Below are positions 8,776 to 20,746 of a stretch of 55,954 bases of DNA, piece by piece. The position numbers and the translations under genes were made by a program. The notes below the pieces were generated by a model, which worked only from the letters and a program-made list of their open reading frames with translations, was not told the DNA's origin and searched no databases. This DNA comes from an uncultured bacterium (GTDB lineage: Bacteria > Patescibacteriota > Gracilibacteria > Absconditabacterales > Absconditicoccaceae), in assembly GCA_903904875.1 (NCBI GenBank), contig CAIVEC010000013.1, forward strand, positions 1 through 55,954. Direction: 5' to 3'. Positions within the stretch are counted from its first letter, which is position 1, and each line of letters opens with the position of its first letter.

Positions 8776-10044
8776 ATGCAAAAACTTCAAAAGCAATTAC
8801 GAGATAGCTTTCAGGACGATGTTACAGAACTCAGTAAACCACTCCAAGATCTCTTAAAAAACGGCTTTGATACTGGTATAATCAACGAAGAAGATGTGAT
8901 AGCCGATGTGGATGATATGGATCTCAGCATCAAAATGATTGAAAAATTCTACGAATTAGCGGAAAAACTTGGTATCAAGATCGTCACTATCGAAGAAGTC
9001 CTCGAAAAAGAGGCCGAGGAAGCCAAAAAAGAGAGCAAGTTAGGAAAATTAGAGCTCTATGATACCAAAAAAAATACCTCTGAATCACAACATAAGGATT
9101 TCATCAAACTCTATTTCAATGAAATATCCAAAATCCCGCTCCTCTCTTCAGAAGAAGAAAGAGATATTTCCAGACGTGTAAAAAAAGGTGATAATGAAGC
9201 AAAAAAAAGATTGATAGAATCCAATCTAAGATTAGTCATCAGTATTGCCAAAAGATTTTTCTGATCGAGATTGAGTTTCTCCGACCTTATCCAAGAAGGG
9301 AATATCGGATTGATCAAGGCGATAGAAAAATTCGATCCGGATAAAGAATTCAAATTCAGTACGTATGCTACGCGGTGGATCAAACAAAGCATCACGAAAG
9401 CGATAGCAGATATGACAAAACACGTAAGGATCCCCGTGCATCTGATCGATGAAATAAATTCATACAACAAGACCTATCAACTCCTCTTCCAGAAATTATG
9501 AAGAGAACCGACCTCCAAAGAAATCGGTCAAAAGCTCGGATTTCCTATCAAGAAAATCAAGAAGCTCGAAGAGGTGATCTTCGGAAACGTATCATTGGAT
9601 AGAGAAGTCGGTGATGAAGGAAGAGATACCTTAGCTGATCTTATCGAAGATGGAAATACGTTGAGACCTGATCAGTTTGCAGAAAAGAATGCATTAAGGA
9701 AAAACCTGGATATGATATTATGAATGCTCGATGATAGAGAAGCGAAAATCGTGAAAATGAGATACGGAATCGACGGACCGAGATATACGCTTGAACAAGT
9801 CTGAGAAGAATTCAACGTCACGAGAGAAAGGGTCAGACAGATCGAACAGAAAGTCATCCAGAAACTCAAAGAGCATGCCGGGTTGCAAAAAATACTTGGA
9901 ATCGAAGATGATATTGCTAAACTCGAGGCCGGCGAAGGCAAAAGGAAGAAGAAATGAAGAAAAGTGAAAGAAGAACTTGATGATGAAGATGAAAAAGATG
10001 ATTATATGAGCAGATTCGATGATGATGATTATATTGATGAATAA
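8776..10044 (+). CDS. rpoD: RNA polymerase primary sigma factor
   Basis: A 422-residue sigma70. A short region-1.1-like segment occupies about residues 1-70. Then come 1.2 ([22 protein letters not shown]), the core-binding/-10-recognition regions 2.1-2.4 ([36 protein letters not shown]), region 3 ([10 protein letters not shown]) and region 4 ([14 protein letters not shown] ... [18 protein letters not shown]). Several glycines are TGA. The C-terminal tail of about 40 residues is charged and acidic, extending beyond the usual end. It is followed 41 bases later by gyrB on the same strand. Near-consensus TTGACA/TATAAT promoters in this window fit such a factor. Stop TAA. Confidence 0.97.
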
Positions 10045-10085
10045 AAAACCAATACTACTCTTTATTAGTTTATTATTATAGAAAA

Positions 10086-11987
<1,902 letters not shown>

Positions 11988-11989
11988 AA

Positions 11990-12117
11990 AACTAATGAAA
12001 AATTAAGAATTAATAATGAATAATGTATGAATTGTACAATTATAGACTATTGTAATCTACAATAGTTCATACTATAGCAAAATCCGACATTATTCATTTT
12101 TCATTATTCGTTAAAAA
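11990..12117. repeat. R4 MITE-like inverted repeat
   Basis: About 130 bases with AATGAAAAATT...AATGAATAATG at one end and CATTATTCATTTTTCATTATTC at the other. The conserved core is ACTATTGTAAT...ACAATAGTTCAT. Copies with the same ends and core lie at 22752-22886 and 47503-47630, and a related one at 52488-52620. Confidence 0.75.
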
Positions 12118-12139
12118 ATGTCTGAAGACGGGTGTTTTT

Positions 12140-13546
12140 CTATTTTTTAGAAGATTTTTTTTTACCAAACATTCTTTCTATAACTTTATCAATCTTTTTT
12201 TCTCGATATTCTTTTTTTTCTTTGTTTTTATAAGGATTTTTTTTATCATTATCTCGATCTTTATACTTTGGATCATAAAAATCCGCTAATTCCACCATAG
12301 CATTTAGATTTCATTTTTTTGCTTCATATTCAAGTATCTGTAGAGCTTCATTATATTTTCCTGCAATTTCTAAGTCCCAAGCAACAGATATCAAAGCATC
12401 TTCCTTACTTGAACCTTGCCAGTACAATTGACGATATTTTACAGCGTTTTCAATATCTCATTTTGATGCATAGAGTCTTGAGAGACTCGCATATTCAAAA
12501 AAATCATTATCATATTTTACTGCTCATAAGAAACAAAATCTTGCTAATTGCCGATAGCGATCGTCTTTACTCTTTTTTCGTTTGTCTTCACATTGATATC
12601 ACCAACATATCCATGGAATATTTTTCAACATTGGTTCAGCTTTTTTCTCTCAACCTATCGCAAGTATTTTCTCATAATATTTTTTTGCTTCTTTGATATT
12701 ATCATAACTTTCAAAAAGTCAGGTATTTAAAGCTATGATTTTACTCAGATGTTCGACATTATTCGTATCACACAATGATATATAGGTATCAATAAATTCT
12801 TTTTTCAACATATATTCAATAGCATGATGGGCTTCATATTCTACGGTTCACGGGATATCATGTACATCTTTTTTCGCCGGCGCCAAAAGATAATCGTTAT
12901 CAAATTTTTCTCTGAATGCTTTTAAGCCGTCTCTTTGGGCTTGATATGCATGAGCCAATTCTGCTATCCAAGACTCTAGATAATATCATTGATTAAATTT
13001 ATTTCCGGCAACTTTTTGTAATCAAATGGTATTTGATTTTTTATCCATACAATATTTTTGGATGAATCCATTTCCCGTGTCTTTTTGCAATGAAATGATA
13101 TTCATACTATCATGATACATTGCCATTGCTACAGGTGTACTAAATTTTTCTACTAATTCTATCTTCGGATTTTTGTATTTAGTATTCATCATCCATATGG
13201 TTTTATACATCACAGAGTCCTGTTCTCACACTCCTTCTTTTGCTGTATCTGTTGTATCCGGGTAAAGTATCTTAGTATCAAACCCGCTTAAAGCGTTCAA
13301 TATCTGTGTCGTAGTAATATCTTGATGTTTATAGGTGATATTCCCATACGGATGTGTTTTCCCTATTTCTTTCGTATATGAATAATATCTATTCTTAACC
13401 ATTCAAAGATCCTTGTTACTCAAAACAGCAGAGATATCTTCTTGATGTGTTTTCCTATAATCAGAAAGCTTATCTAAAGCAATTTCTGCTCAGAGATAGA
13501 GTCATCAAGCAAGTAAGAGATATTGACCGGCTTTTTTAAGATTCAT
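12140..13546 (-). CDS. TPR/Sel1-like protein with N-terminal membrane anchor
   Basis: A 468-residue protein interrupted by TGA glycines. It has a hydrophobic N-terminus (GQYLLLAGGLYLGAEIAL) suggesting a membrane anchor. The middle is unrecognised (VAMAMYHDSMNIISLQ). The C-terminal half has helical repeats of the TPR/Sel1 type (ESYDNIKEAKKYYEKILAIG, GDIENAVKYRQLYWQGS, GKYNEALQILEYEAKKGN), followed by a long lysine-rich tail. It has a good promoter 29 bases upstream and is divergent from the paralog array. The partner it scaffolds is unknown. Stop TAG. Confidence 0.75.
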
Positions 13547-13574
13547 AGAAAAAATAGCATATAAATTAATTTAT

Positions 13575-13602
13575 ACTATAATTATTTGCTATAAAATGTC
13601 AA
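13575..13602 (-). promoter_or_regulatory. Promoter of the TPR-like gene
   Basis: TTGACA at 13602-13597 and TATAGT at 13580-13575 with 16 bases between, 29 bases upstream of the ATG at 13546. Confidence 0.65.
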
Positions 13603-13612
13603 TTCTTTCTAT

Positions 13613-13641
13613 TGACTTCTATTATAATATAATTATATGTA
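13613..13641 (+). promoter_or_regulatory. Promoter of the four-paralog array
   Basis: TTGACT (13613-13618) and TATGTA (13636-13641) with a 17-base spacer, divergent from the TPR gene promoter. Between it and the ATG lies the leader AATTTTTACCTTATAAGC that recurs before the next two paralogs. Confidence 0.5.
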
Positions 13642-13677
13642 TGCTATTGTAATTTTTACCTTATAAGCATTATCACC

Positions 13678-14112
13678 ATGGGAGGAAGTAAGGACTGATC
13701 AGAAAATTTACAGAATAACCAAACAAATACTATTTCAAAGACCGAAAGCGTGGAAGAATTATCAGCTATGGCGATCAAAAATAACTTTTTGATGTTACAA
13801 AAAGAATTTCTTCAAAAAAATTGGGACTCTATCTGTAAATACTCTCCTGTAATCAAATCGTTATTGGAAATACCCGAATTACAGGACATCAAATTAGATA
13901 ATATAAGCATGATTAGTGACAAAAAACATATGATTGAAAATTATTTATTTATAGAAACCTCTATAGATTATGATGGAAATCTCTATCAATTTTTATTAGG
14001 CAAAGGGTTCTCCACTGAAATCATACAACCGACTATTAGATCAAATCTTGATGCGGGAATATTATTTTGCTATAAGGATTTCCAGTTATTTCTCAAACAA
14101 GAAAATATATAA
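13678..14112 (+). CDS. Array paralog A (MGGSKD family)
   Basis: A 144-residue protein of an unrecognised family that occurs four times in tandem here. The N-terminus MGGSKDGSENL is almost invariant among the copies. It is followed by a low-complexity Asn/Thr/Lys linker, then a domain with LLMLQKE-like helices, an LLEIPELQDIKLDNI motif and a C-terminal FLKQENI. Copies B, C and D carry Cys in place of Ser at position 4. There is no signal peptide. The start is fixed by the shared leader CACCATGGGAGGA. One TGA glycine is present near the N-terminus. Confidence 0.8.
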
Positions 14113-14143
14113 TTATAATTTTTACCTTATAAACATTATCACC

Positions 14144-14590
14144 ATGGGAGGATGTAAGGATCTTTTATGATGAAATCAATTAAGAAATGAAAAGAATACT
14201 ACTGATTCACAGACACATAAATCAGCTGATGAAATCATAGCTAATCTTTTGATGTTACAAAAAGAACTTGATCAAGAAACTTGGAAGAGTATTTGCGAAA
14301 ATACTGATGCTAAATTATTATTGGAAATACCGGAATTTCAAAAAAATCTTACTATAGATAGAATAGAACACATAAAAAGTGTTTTCCATTGAGAAATTGG
14401 TCATTTACATGTATACGCTTCTGCGTTTAAGAAAGGAAAAGACGATCTTTTTGATCTAGTATTAAGTAAATTTCCTGCAGAGACAATACAACCCATATTT
14501 TCCAAACATGGTGGTTTCAATCCTCCATATGACGGAGTAGAAATTTCTTTCAAAAATGAAAAAATCTTTGTTCGTATCAAACAAAAATAA
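14144..14590 (+). CDS. Array paralog B (MGGCKD family)
   Basis: A 148-residue paralog starting MGGCKDLLGG, with a Thr/Ser linker, LLMLQKELDQETWKSICE, LLLEIPEFQKN and a C-terminal FVRIKQK. It is the most diverged in the central part (HGEIGHLHVYASAFKK). It lies 31 bases after copy A and is preceded by the same TTTTTACCTTATAAACATTATCACC leader type. Three glycines are TGA. The conserved Cys4 is not preceded by a hydrophobic signal, so a lipoprotein is unlikely. Function unknown. Confidence 0.78.
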
Positions 14591-14627
14591 CTATCATCAT
14601 AATTTTTACCTTATAAATATTATTACC

Positions 14628-15098
14628 ATGGGAGGATGTAAAGACTGATCAGAAAATCTAAAAGATGAAACATCAGAAAATCAAGAAACAGGTATAAATA
14701 AGATACAAAGAAAATCTACAAAAGAAGTCAGAGAGAATTTCCAATCTTTAAATAAGGAACTCTTGCAGAAAAATCTAGAACTTCTTGTAAAGGTGGATCC
14801 TAACATCAAAAAAATCTCAGAGATACCCGAATTACAGGATCTCAGATTGGAAAGGATTGATGTGTATGGGAACCATAGATTACGGATAGACTGATCAACA
14901 AGTTTTGATGGAAATCTCCGCCAGCTCTTATTGAAGCATGGATTCAATAAAAATCAATTAGTATCAGATACATGAGCGACAGCAAAAGCTGAAGAAAAAT
15001 TAACAGGAAATAAACAGATACCAAAAATTTGAGTAAGAATATGCTTATATTGATCATCTCTCCAAATTTCCATAAAACAAGAAACCCTATCCAAGTAA
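14628..15098 (+). CDS. Array paralog C (MGGCKD family)
   Basis: A 156-residue paralog starting MGGCKDGSENLKDETSE. Shared blocks are a KSTKEVRENFQSLNKELLQKNL helix, ISEIPELQDLRLERIDV, a strand RIDGSTSFDGNLRQLLLKHGF and a C-terminal ISIKQE. It is closest to copy D, with which it shares the ST(K)E...DGNLRQLL blocks almost residue for residue. Glycines are encoded by several TGAs. It is followed by a copied piece of the elp3 3' end and a terminator. Confidence 0.78.
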
Positions 15099-15130
15099 TT
15101 TTTTGATCATATAGCTTCACTCGAGCTTGT
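15097..15130. repeat. Copied 3' end of elp3 behind paralog C
   Basis: The run CATATAGCTTCACTCGAGCTT directly after paralog C is identical to the last codons of the real elp3 at 15659-15691, read in the same orientation relative to the paralog. It marks the array unit as paralog plus convergent elp3 tail. Confidence 0.8.
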
Positions 15131-15156
15131 AAAAACACCTGAAGACCGGTGTTTTT
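15131..15156 (+). terminator. Rho-independent terminator after paralog C
   Basis: AAAAACACC / GGTGTTTTT stem with a GAAGA-type loop followed by T-rich sequence. Confidence 0.8.
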
Positions 15157-15223
15157 CTTTTATTGACTTTTTATTTCAAATATATAAATATGAGATTAAA
15201 TTTACTTATTAACATCTATCACC

Positions 15224-15658
15224 ATGGGAGGATGTAAGGACTGACTAGAAAATCTAAAGAACGATACAACCAAAAAACATGAAACAGGCACCGATAAGAT
15301 AAAGAAAAAATCTACAAAAGAAATTCATGAGAATCTCGAATTATTGAAAAAATGATTATTAGAGCATAATCTAAAATATCTCGTACAAAAAGACCCTAAT
15401 ATAAGAAAAATTATTGAGCTGCCTGAATTGCAGGATTTTAAAATGAAAGACATCGATACAGATTTCGACTTCATAACCATACACTGATCAACGGACTTTA
15501 ATTGAAATCTTCGCCAACTCCTAATAAAAAACTGATTTAACAAAAACAATGTGTCCATCCTACGTGATAGTCGTTGAGCGCTTGAAAAATGAATACATAT
15601 AACTTTTTATTGATCGTGTCTTAGAGTAAATATCAAACAAGAAAAATTATCATCATAA
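15224..15658 (+). CDS. Array paralog D (MGGCKD family)
   Basis: A 144-residue paralog starting MGGCKDGLENLKNDTTK, very similar in layout to copy C (KSTKEIHENLELLKKG, IIELPELQDFKMKDID, ITIHGSTDFNGNLRQLLIKNGF, VNIKQEKLSS). Nine or so glycines are TGA. It lies 125 bases after copy C, with its own leader. Its 3' end overlaps the convergent elp3 stop by 12 bases, an arrangement that explains why copy C is trailed by an elp3 fragment. Confidence 0.78.
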
Positions 15659-17500
15659 TTTCTTGACCATATAGCTTCACTCGAGCTTATACCCTAGCTT
15701 TCTGTAATACGCTCTGACTCAGATGCCGGAGATAACGGAAAGCTTTTTGTATTTGTGTCATTGAGAAATCTGCTCAGCTATTTCCATAAGCTGTTTACCG
15801 AATCACTTGTGCTGAACCTTATCACTATTTTTTTTCTTCTTTTCTAATCACTCCATTTGTCCGTAGACATGTAATTCTCTAATTATCGCTGTTTGTTTTC
15901 CTAATCACGGAATCTGTATCGTATCTTTTTCATTAGGCAATAAGAGTCTTGTGAACCCGTATAAATATCCTAACTGATCTTCACAACTAATAAAATATTC
16001 CACTCCTCCACTACTCATATATTTTCTTATTATCAAATTCGTTCATTCATTTTTCATTTTTCATTTTTCATTTTTCATTCTGTTCCTGATTTCGCGGCTT
16101 CTCGTATCCAAAGAAACAAAATTTCTGAACGATTTCACGTCCGGTTGTTTTCCGACAATGATTGTCTGGATTTCATCATTTTTTCTAACGATTTTTCCCA
16201 GTTCTTCTTTGAGCGCTTTTTGCAGAGACGTGTATAACGAATATTTTCAGTATAATCTTTGGTAAAACTTTTTTCGTTCCGTTGGTTTACTTTTTTGTTC
16301 CTGCAGCAACTGATTGTGCATGAGTTGTGAAAGATTTGTTATCGTGCTTCATGCAACGATCTCATTTGCAGGAATATCGCGGATCAAACGCTTGATTCTT
16401 GTATATGGAGGAATGACGGTCAAAAAAGTTACTCTGATAAGTTTTTTGATATCGCTGGTTTCTAGCGGTGTATATTTTCCTTGGTTGTAGAGTCTGCAAA
16501 GTTGAGTATTGGGAATGACGGACGTAGGATAGAATTTGATTTCATCCGGTTTGAAAAATGGGTCTGTATATAAATTTTTAAATGTTAATACATCTTTAGC
16601 GTAATCAGAGCCGTAAAGTCCTGGCATTACATGCAAACAAAATTTGAAGCCGTATTGCCTAAGCTTATGACAGGCTTCACGCGCTTGCTGGACGGTATGC
16701 CCTCTTTTATTCAGCTTTAAAACATTCTCGTCCAATGACTGCACTCACATCTCGATCCTCGTCACTCCGAGTTCGCGTCGGAATTGGCAGTTCTCATCAG
16801 TCACGTATTCCGGTCTTGTTTCTATCGTCAGTCAGATGATTCTATGCGCTGCGCTTTCATTTGTTTTCAATGCTTCAGTAATATTGTTTGAATATTTTAT
16901 TTTTTTATTCTTATCTACTATCGCGTGAGAATATTTTTTGGTCGTAGAAATTTTGATGTTCTTGAAATATTCGTCGAAGGTATTGCAGGCATCGTAGAGC
17001 TCCTTGATGAATTTCGTCTTATACGCTTTCGTGTAGACGTCGAAGGTTCATCAGAGAACGATCATCTCTATCTTGTCGGTTTCATGACCGGTTAATGTGA
17101 GTGAAAGCAATCTATTGTAGACTTGTTTGATCGGATCGAATTTATTGAGCAATGCTCTCATGGCGCCCGGCTCGGATTTGATATAGCTCTTTGGCATGGT
17201 CGGATCGTTGGGACAGAAAATGCATTGGCCGGGACACGGAAATGGTTTGGTCAGCACTTGAATTGCTACAATTCATGAACCAGATCTGATTGCTTTTTTT
17301 TTGAGCAACTGCTCTATCTGTGGATCTTTGGTGATTTTCTTGGTTTTCAACAGTTCGTAATAGGCTTGAAGCAATTGGATATTCGATGGTATATCGGCTA
17401 ATTTATTTGTTTTAGCAAAATCCCTCTTGAGACTGGTAAGAAGGTCAAGATTACGGTCCTGGGGTTTGGTTTTGACTAATTGTACGATGATTTTTTTCAT
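15647..17500 (-). CDS. elp3: Elp3-like tRNA uridine C5 carboxymethyl synthase
   Basis: A 617-residue radical SAM plus acetyltransferase protein of the Elp3 family. It modifies the wobble U34 of tRNA using acetyl-CoA and SAM. The iron-sulfur motif is PCPGQCIFCPNDP. It is followed by MPKSY and EPGAMRALLNKFDP, then IETRPEYV and RIEMGVQSLDENVL. The C-terminal GNAT domain has GYLYGFTRLLLP, HKGFGKQLM and the end block YYRKLGYKLEGSYMVKKL. It contains a short in-frame insertion (MKNEKGKMKNE) at about residues 473-488 made of R4-type repeat DNA. Start ATG at 17500. Bacterial members are uncommon outside some lineages. Confidence 0.93.
16036..16080. repeat. R4-end type insertion within elp3
   Basis: Tandem CATTTTTCATTTTTCATT units identical to the terminal sequence of R4 elements interrupt elp3 in frame just before the conserved acetyltransferase strand. 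Confidence 0.65.
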
Positions 17501-17611
17501 AGCAGAGCTACTATATATAATCCTCTTGTTTTTTCTATGTTAAAATACTACCATTGACTTTTTTAAGTAAATATTTATAGTCATTATAATAAATATTATT
17601 TATCTCCTTAT

Positions 17612-18304
17612 ATGGATATAATGAATATATGATCATTACTTTATGCCTCAAAGGATTTATACTATAACAAAGAATATAGTGAAACATTGAAATTCGATCT
17701 TTTGCCTGGTGTAAAACAATTGAGACAAAAAAAATTTGGCAAAGAATATATTGTGGATCGTAAAAAAAGTTTGACTGACGTGCAAAAGAGAATCACTGAA
17801 GAAGAAACGTATCTAACTCAAGCCAGGAAGGAGTTATTTGACAATATTGTAGCGGAAACTATTCCTACCGAAAAAATACCTTTGATTAACGCATTTTTCT
17901 CAAAGTATAGAAAAGCCAAAAAAAATGATACTACGGAAATCACCGTAGCACAGCTTTTGGATACTATTGATGTGGATCAGATTCCTCTAAATAAGACTCC
18001 TGCCCTCGTATGATTTTTGGCTGATTATATAGAATCGTCATATAAAAAAACCATGTTTGAAAATGTAAAACCTTATACTGACGAGATGGACTTCGTAAAA
18101 TCAACCAATATGAATACTTCTATTTATGAAATTGACTTCTCTGTAAGAGTTTATAATGCTTTGAAATCAACCGATCTGCAAACCGTATGAGATTTGATTA
18201 CATTCTACAAGGCTAATCCTAAAGGATTGTTAGCATATCCCAATTTCTGAAAAAAATCCAATAATGAATTGGAGGGATTTTTAAAGGAACACCAACTTAT
18301 ATAA
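17612..18304 (+). CDS. Stand-alone RNA polymerase alpha-CTD-like protein
   Basis: A 230-residue protein of two parts. The N-terminal 150 residues are helical and lysine-rich, with a coiled-coil-like stretch (KSLTDVQKRITEEETYLTQA), and are not recognised. The C-terminal 60 residues, EIDFSVRVYNALKS...TVGDLITF...YPNFGKKSNNELEGFL, match the helix-hairpin-helix fold of the RNA polymerase alpha C-terminal domain (normally LSVRAYNCLK...NFGKKSLEEI). The alpha N-terminal assembly domain is absent. It may bind DNA or contact polymerase; this is inference. Divergent from elp3. The start at 17612 could be 17621 instead. Confidence 0.75.
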
Positions 18305-18408
18305 TATATAATCTAATTGAAAGACGCCGAACACAACCTGTGTTTTTTTGCTATTGAAAAAGCTTTTGTTTTTCCTATAAGCACATCTCACAAGAAAAAT
18401 TTGAAGAT

Positions 18409-18588
18409 ATGCCCCACGATGAACAGCAAGGAAACACAGTAATCCACAGACCGAATGAATTGGTTGTTAGGACTCCAGAAGGAGAATATAAGCCCATGGA
18501 CTATCAACTGGCTTATGATGTACTTAAGTCTCTCAATCTTGATCATCACATCAATGAAGAAGAACGAAGACTTTTCCAAGTACAGTAA
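18409..18588 (+). CDS. Small hypothetical protein
   Basis: An unrecognised 59-residue acidic protein (ELVVRTPEGEYKPMDYQLAY, then LNLDHHINEEERRLF) without TGA codons, signal peptide or membrane segment. It ends 12 bases before a clear terminator, which supports it as a real short gene. Start codon chosen as the first ATG. Confidence 0.55.
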   Translation: MPHDEQQGNTVIHRPNELVVRTPEGEYKPMDYQLAYDVLKSLNLDHHINEEERRLFQVQ

Positions 18589-18599
18589 AACTCACTAAT

Positions 18600-18628
18600 T
18601 GACGCATGTATTCATCGCGTCATTTTTT
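18600..18628 (+). terminator. Rho-independent terminator
   Basis: TGACGC / GCGTCA stem followed by a seven-T run, directly after the 59-aa gene. Confidence 0.8.
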
Positions 18629-18670
18629 TCTATTGAAAATATTCCACCAACCTGTAAAATTCACTTTATA

Positions 18671-18731
18671 ACAAGTTACAGGTTTCAGGTTACAAGTTTC
18701 TTTCATCTTGCTCCTTGCTCCCTGCTCCTTG
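18671..18731. repeat. R3 element without cargo
   Basis: GTTACAGGTTTCAGGTTACA followed by GCTCCTTGCTCCCTGCTCC. This has the two arms of R3 seen around the four-helix gene at 4280-4618, here with no gene between them. Confidence 0.7.
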
Positions 18732-18754
18732 AATCTTTATTTGTTATTTAGCCA

Positions 18755-19072
18755 ATGAAAAAACTCCATCTAGGGATTCTCTTATGAATCGGTGCGGGCA
18801 TCCTTGATATTATTCCTATGATTATCCTGAATCTTCCCTGGGTTGCGATAATATCTTCGTTTCTCTTCTGGATTATTACCGGATTCATTATTTGAACTTC
18901 TGCACTTAAGATGAAAGGTATATGGAAGGGCGTCATCATTGCAGGGCTCCTGATACTCCCCTTGCTCGTCATCATCTGACGGAACGACCAGGACGAATTG
19001 ATCCCTATTTTCATCATGACTATCATTTTATGAGGATTGATCGGATTTTTGATCAGTAAATACGGAAAGTAA
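18755..19072 (+). CDS. Small multi-pass membrane protein
   Basis: A 105-residue hydrophobic protein with four predicted transmembrane helices (LGILLGIGAGILDIIPMIIL, WVAIISSFLFWIITGFIIG, GVIIAGLLILPLLVII, IPIFIMTIILGGLIGFLI) and very short loops. Several glycines are TGA. No family is recognised; the layout resembles small DUF-type membrane proteins. It begins a plus-strand run with the YraN nuclease and the protease (gaps of 24 and 23 bases), so the three are probably co-transcribed. Confidence 0.75.
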
Positions 19073-19096
19073 AATGTTTATTTGATAGAAAGACGC

Positions 19097-19444
19097 ATGA
19101 ACAACCAGTATAAAAAAGACAAAGGCGATGAAGGAGAAGCGCTTGTAGCACAAGAATATCAAGACCGCTGATATACCCTTATAGAAAGAAAATATACCAT
19201 CAAGTGATGAGAACTTGACCTGATTTTCCAAAAAAATAATATTCTGACCTTTGTGGAAGTAAAGGTTGTGGATAAAATATATGACCTCCAAGACTACGTT
19301 ACATTAAAGAAACTCTGACATGTCAAACATACGATTGAATACTATCTCTATACCCATCCTACGGACAAGGAGTACGTACTTGATATTGTATTTGTGAGAA
19401 ATAATTCTATACTCGAAGTCTATAAAAATGTAACGAATACATAG
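19097..19444 (+). CDS. YraN/UPF0102 family endonuclease-like protein
   Basis: A 115-residue protein with the restriction-endonuclease-like UPF0102 fold. The order is GDEGEALVAQEYQDRGYTLIERKY, then the catalytic-type strand GGELDLIF, then FVEVKVV, corresponding to the E..D..ExK core. Length is the usual 115-125. It often neighbours rnhB or replication genes elsewhere; here it precedes a C-terminal processing protease. Its biological role is not established in the family. Start ATG chosen by homology to the compact N-terminus. Stop TAG. Confidence 0.85.
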
Positions 19445-19467
19445 ATTTATTTGTTGTTTTGTACATT

Positions 19468-20745
19468 ATGAAAAAAAGTAAATTAATCATCTTATTTATC
19501 TTGTGAGTAGTATGCGGTGGCTTCATGTGGCAGATCGGCCATGAATGGAATGCTTTGCATCAACCGCTTATCCAACAAGGCAAACTCAATTTGGACGGTT
19601 TGATTTCATCGATAAAAAACGTCGTAAATGTAAAAGATCTTGGCCTTGGCGGAAAAACCTACGAACGTTTCGATACGGTCTACAATATTCTCCAGAGCGA
19701 ATATTATGATGTAGAAAAGCTCAATACCTGAAAGATGCTTGATAATGCACTCAAGGCCTATGTAGATGCCATCGATGATCCGTATACCGTCTATATGGAT
19801 AGCACGGAAAATTCAGGATTCCAAGAAGAGCTCAAGGGCTCATCGGATTTTGAATGAATAGGAGCAGTCATCAGCAAGAAGGATTATTACATACAGATAG
19901 ATGAGATTATCAAGGGTTCACCAGCATTCAATGCAGGACTGAGAATACTTGATAGAATCGTAATGATCGGCAGCTGATCAACAAAAAGTTTAGACGTCAA
20001 TCAAGCAGTCACTGAAATCAGAGGTCCGAAGTGAACAAAAGTGAAAATCACGATAGAGAGAATCCATAAAGATGGAACCAAAGAAGTCATCGAAAAAGAG
20101 ATTACCAGAGATAAGCTTACCGTTCCTTCCGTCAACGGAAAGATCATCACCTGAGCTAATGGGCAAAAAATAGGATATATCAATATCTCCATCATCGGAG
20201 AAGAAACAGAGAATCTTCTGAAAAAAACGCTGAGCGAATTCAAAGCACAAAATATCCAAGGTATCATTCTCGATCTCAGAGGAAATGGATGAGGGCTTTT
20301 GCCTGTTTCTGTACAGGTTGCTTCGCATTTCATCCCTAAAGGGAAATTGGTAGTAAGCACCAAATATACCACTTTTGAAGATGAAAAAATGCTCTCGGAA
20401 GGGTATGCAGATTATCAGAACATGCCTATGGTAGTATTAGTCGATGGATTAACCGCATCTGCAGGAGAAATCATCGCGTTAGCGCTTCAGGAACAGATAG
20501 GCGCACAGCTTGTAGGGACACAGACCTTCGGAAAATGATCTATCCAGACTATGGATGAATTCGATGATGGCGCTTCACTGAAATATACGGTGGGCAAACG
20601 ATATACGCCAAACGGAGAAAATATAGATATTACCTGAGCCACTCCTGATGTTATCGTAGAATTCGACGAAGATAAATATCTGAATAATGCTCTTGATAAC
20701 CAGCTTGAAAAAGCGAAACAAGTCCTTGGCACGATGATAAAATAA
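19468..20745 (+). CDS. ctpA: C-terminal processing peptidase (S41 family)
   Basis: A 425-residue S41A protease with an N-terminal membrane anchor or signal sequence (KLIILFILGVVCGGFMW), thus facing the cell envelope. An N-terminal helical region ends in DPYTVYMD. It is followed by a PDZ domain (FEGIGAVISKKD...SPAFNAGLRILDRIV) and the protease core: GYINISIIGEET, IILDLRGNGGGLL, the catalytic serine block VDGLTASAGEIIALAL and the lysine-bearing TQTFGKGSIQ. This gives a Ser/Lys dyad. It cleaves C-terminal tails of envelope proteins. Start ATG at 19468; TGA glycines throughout. Confidence 0.94.
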
Positions 20746-20746
20746 A

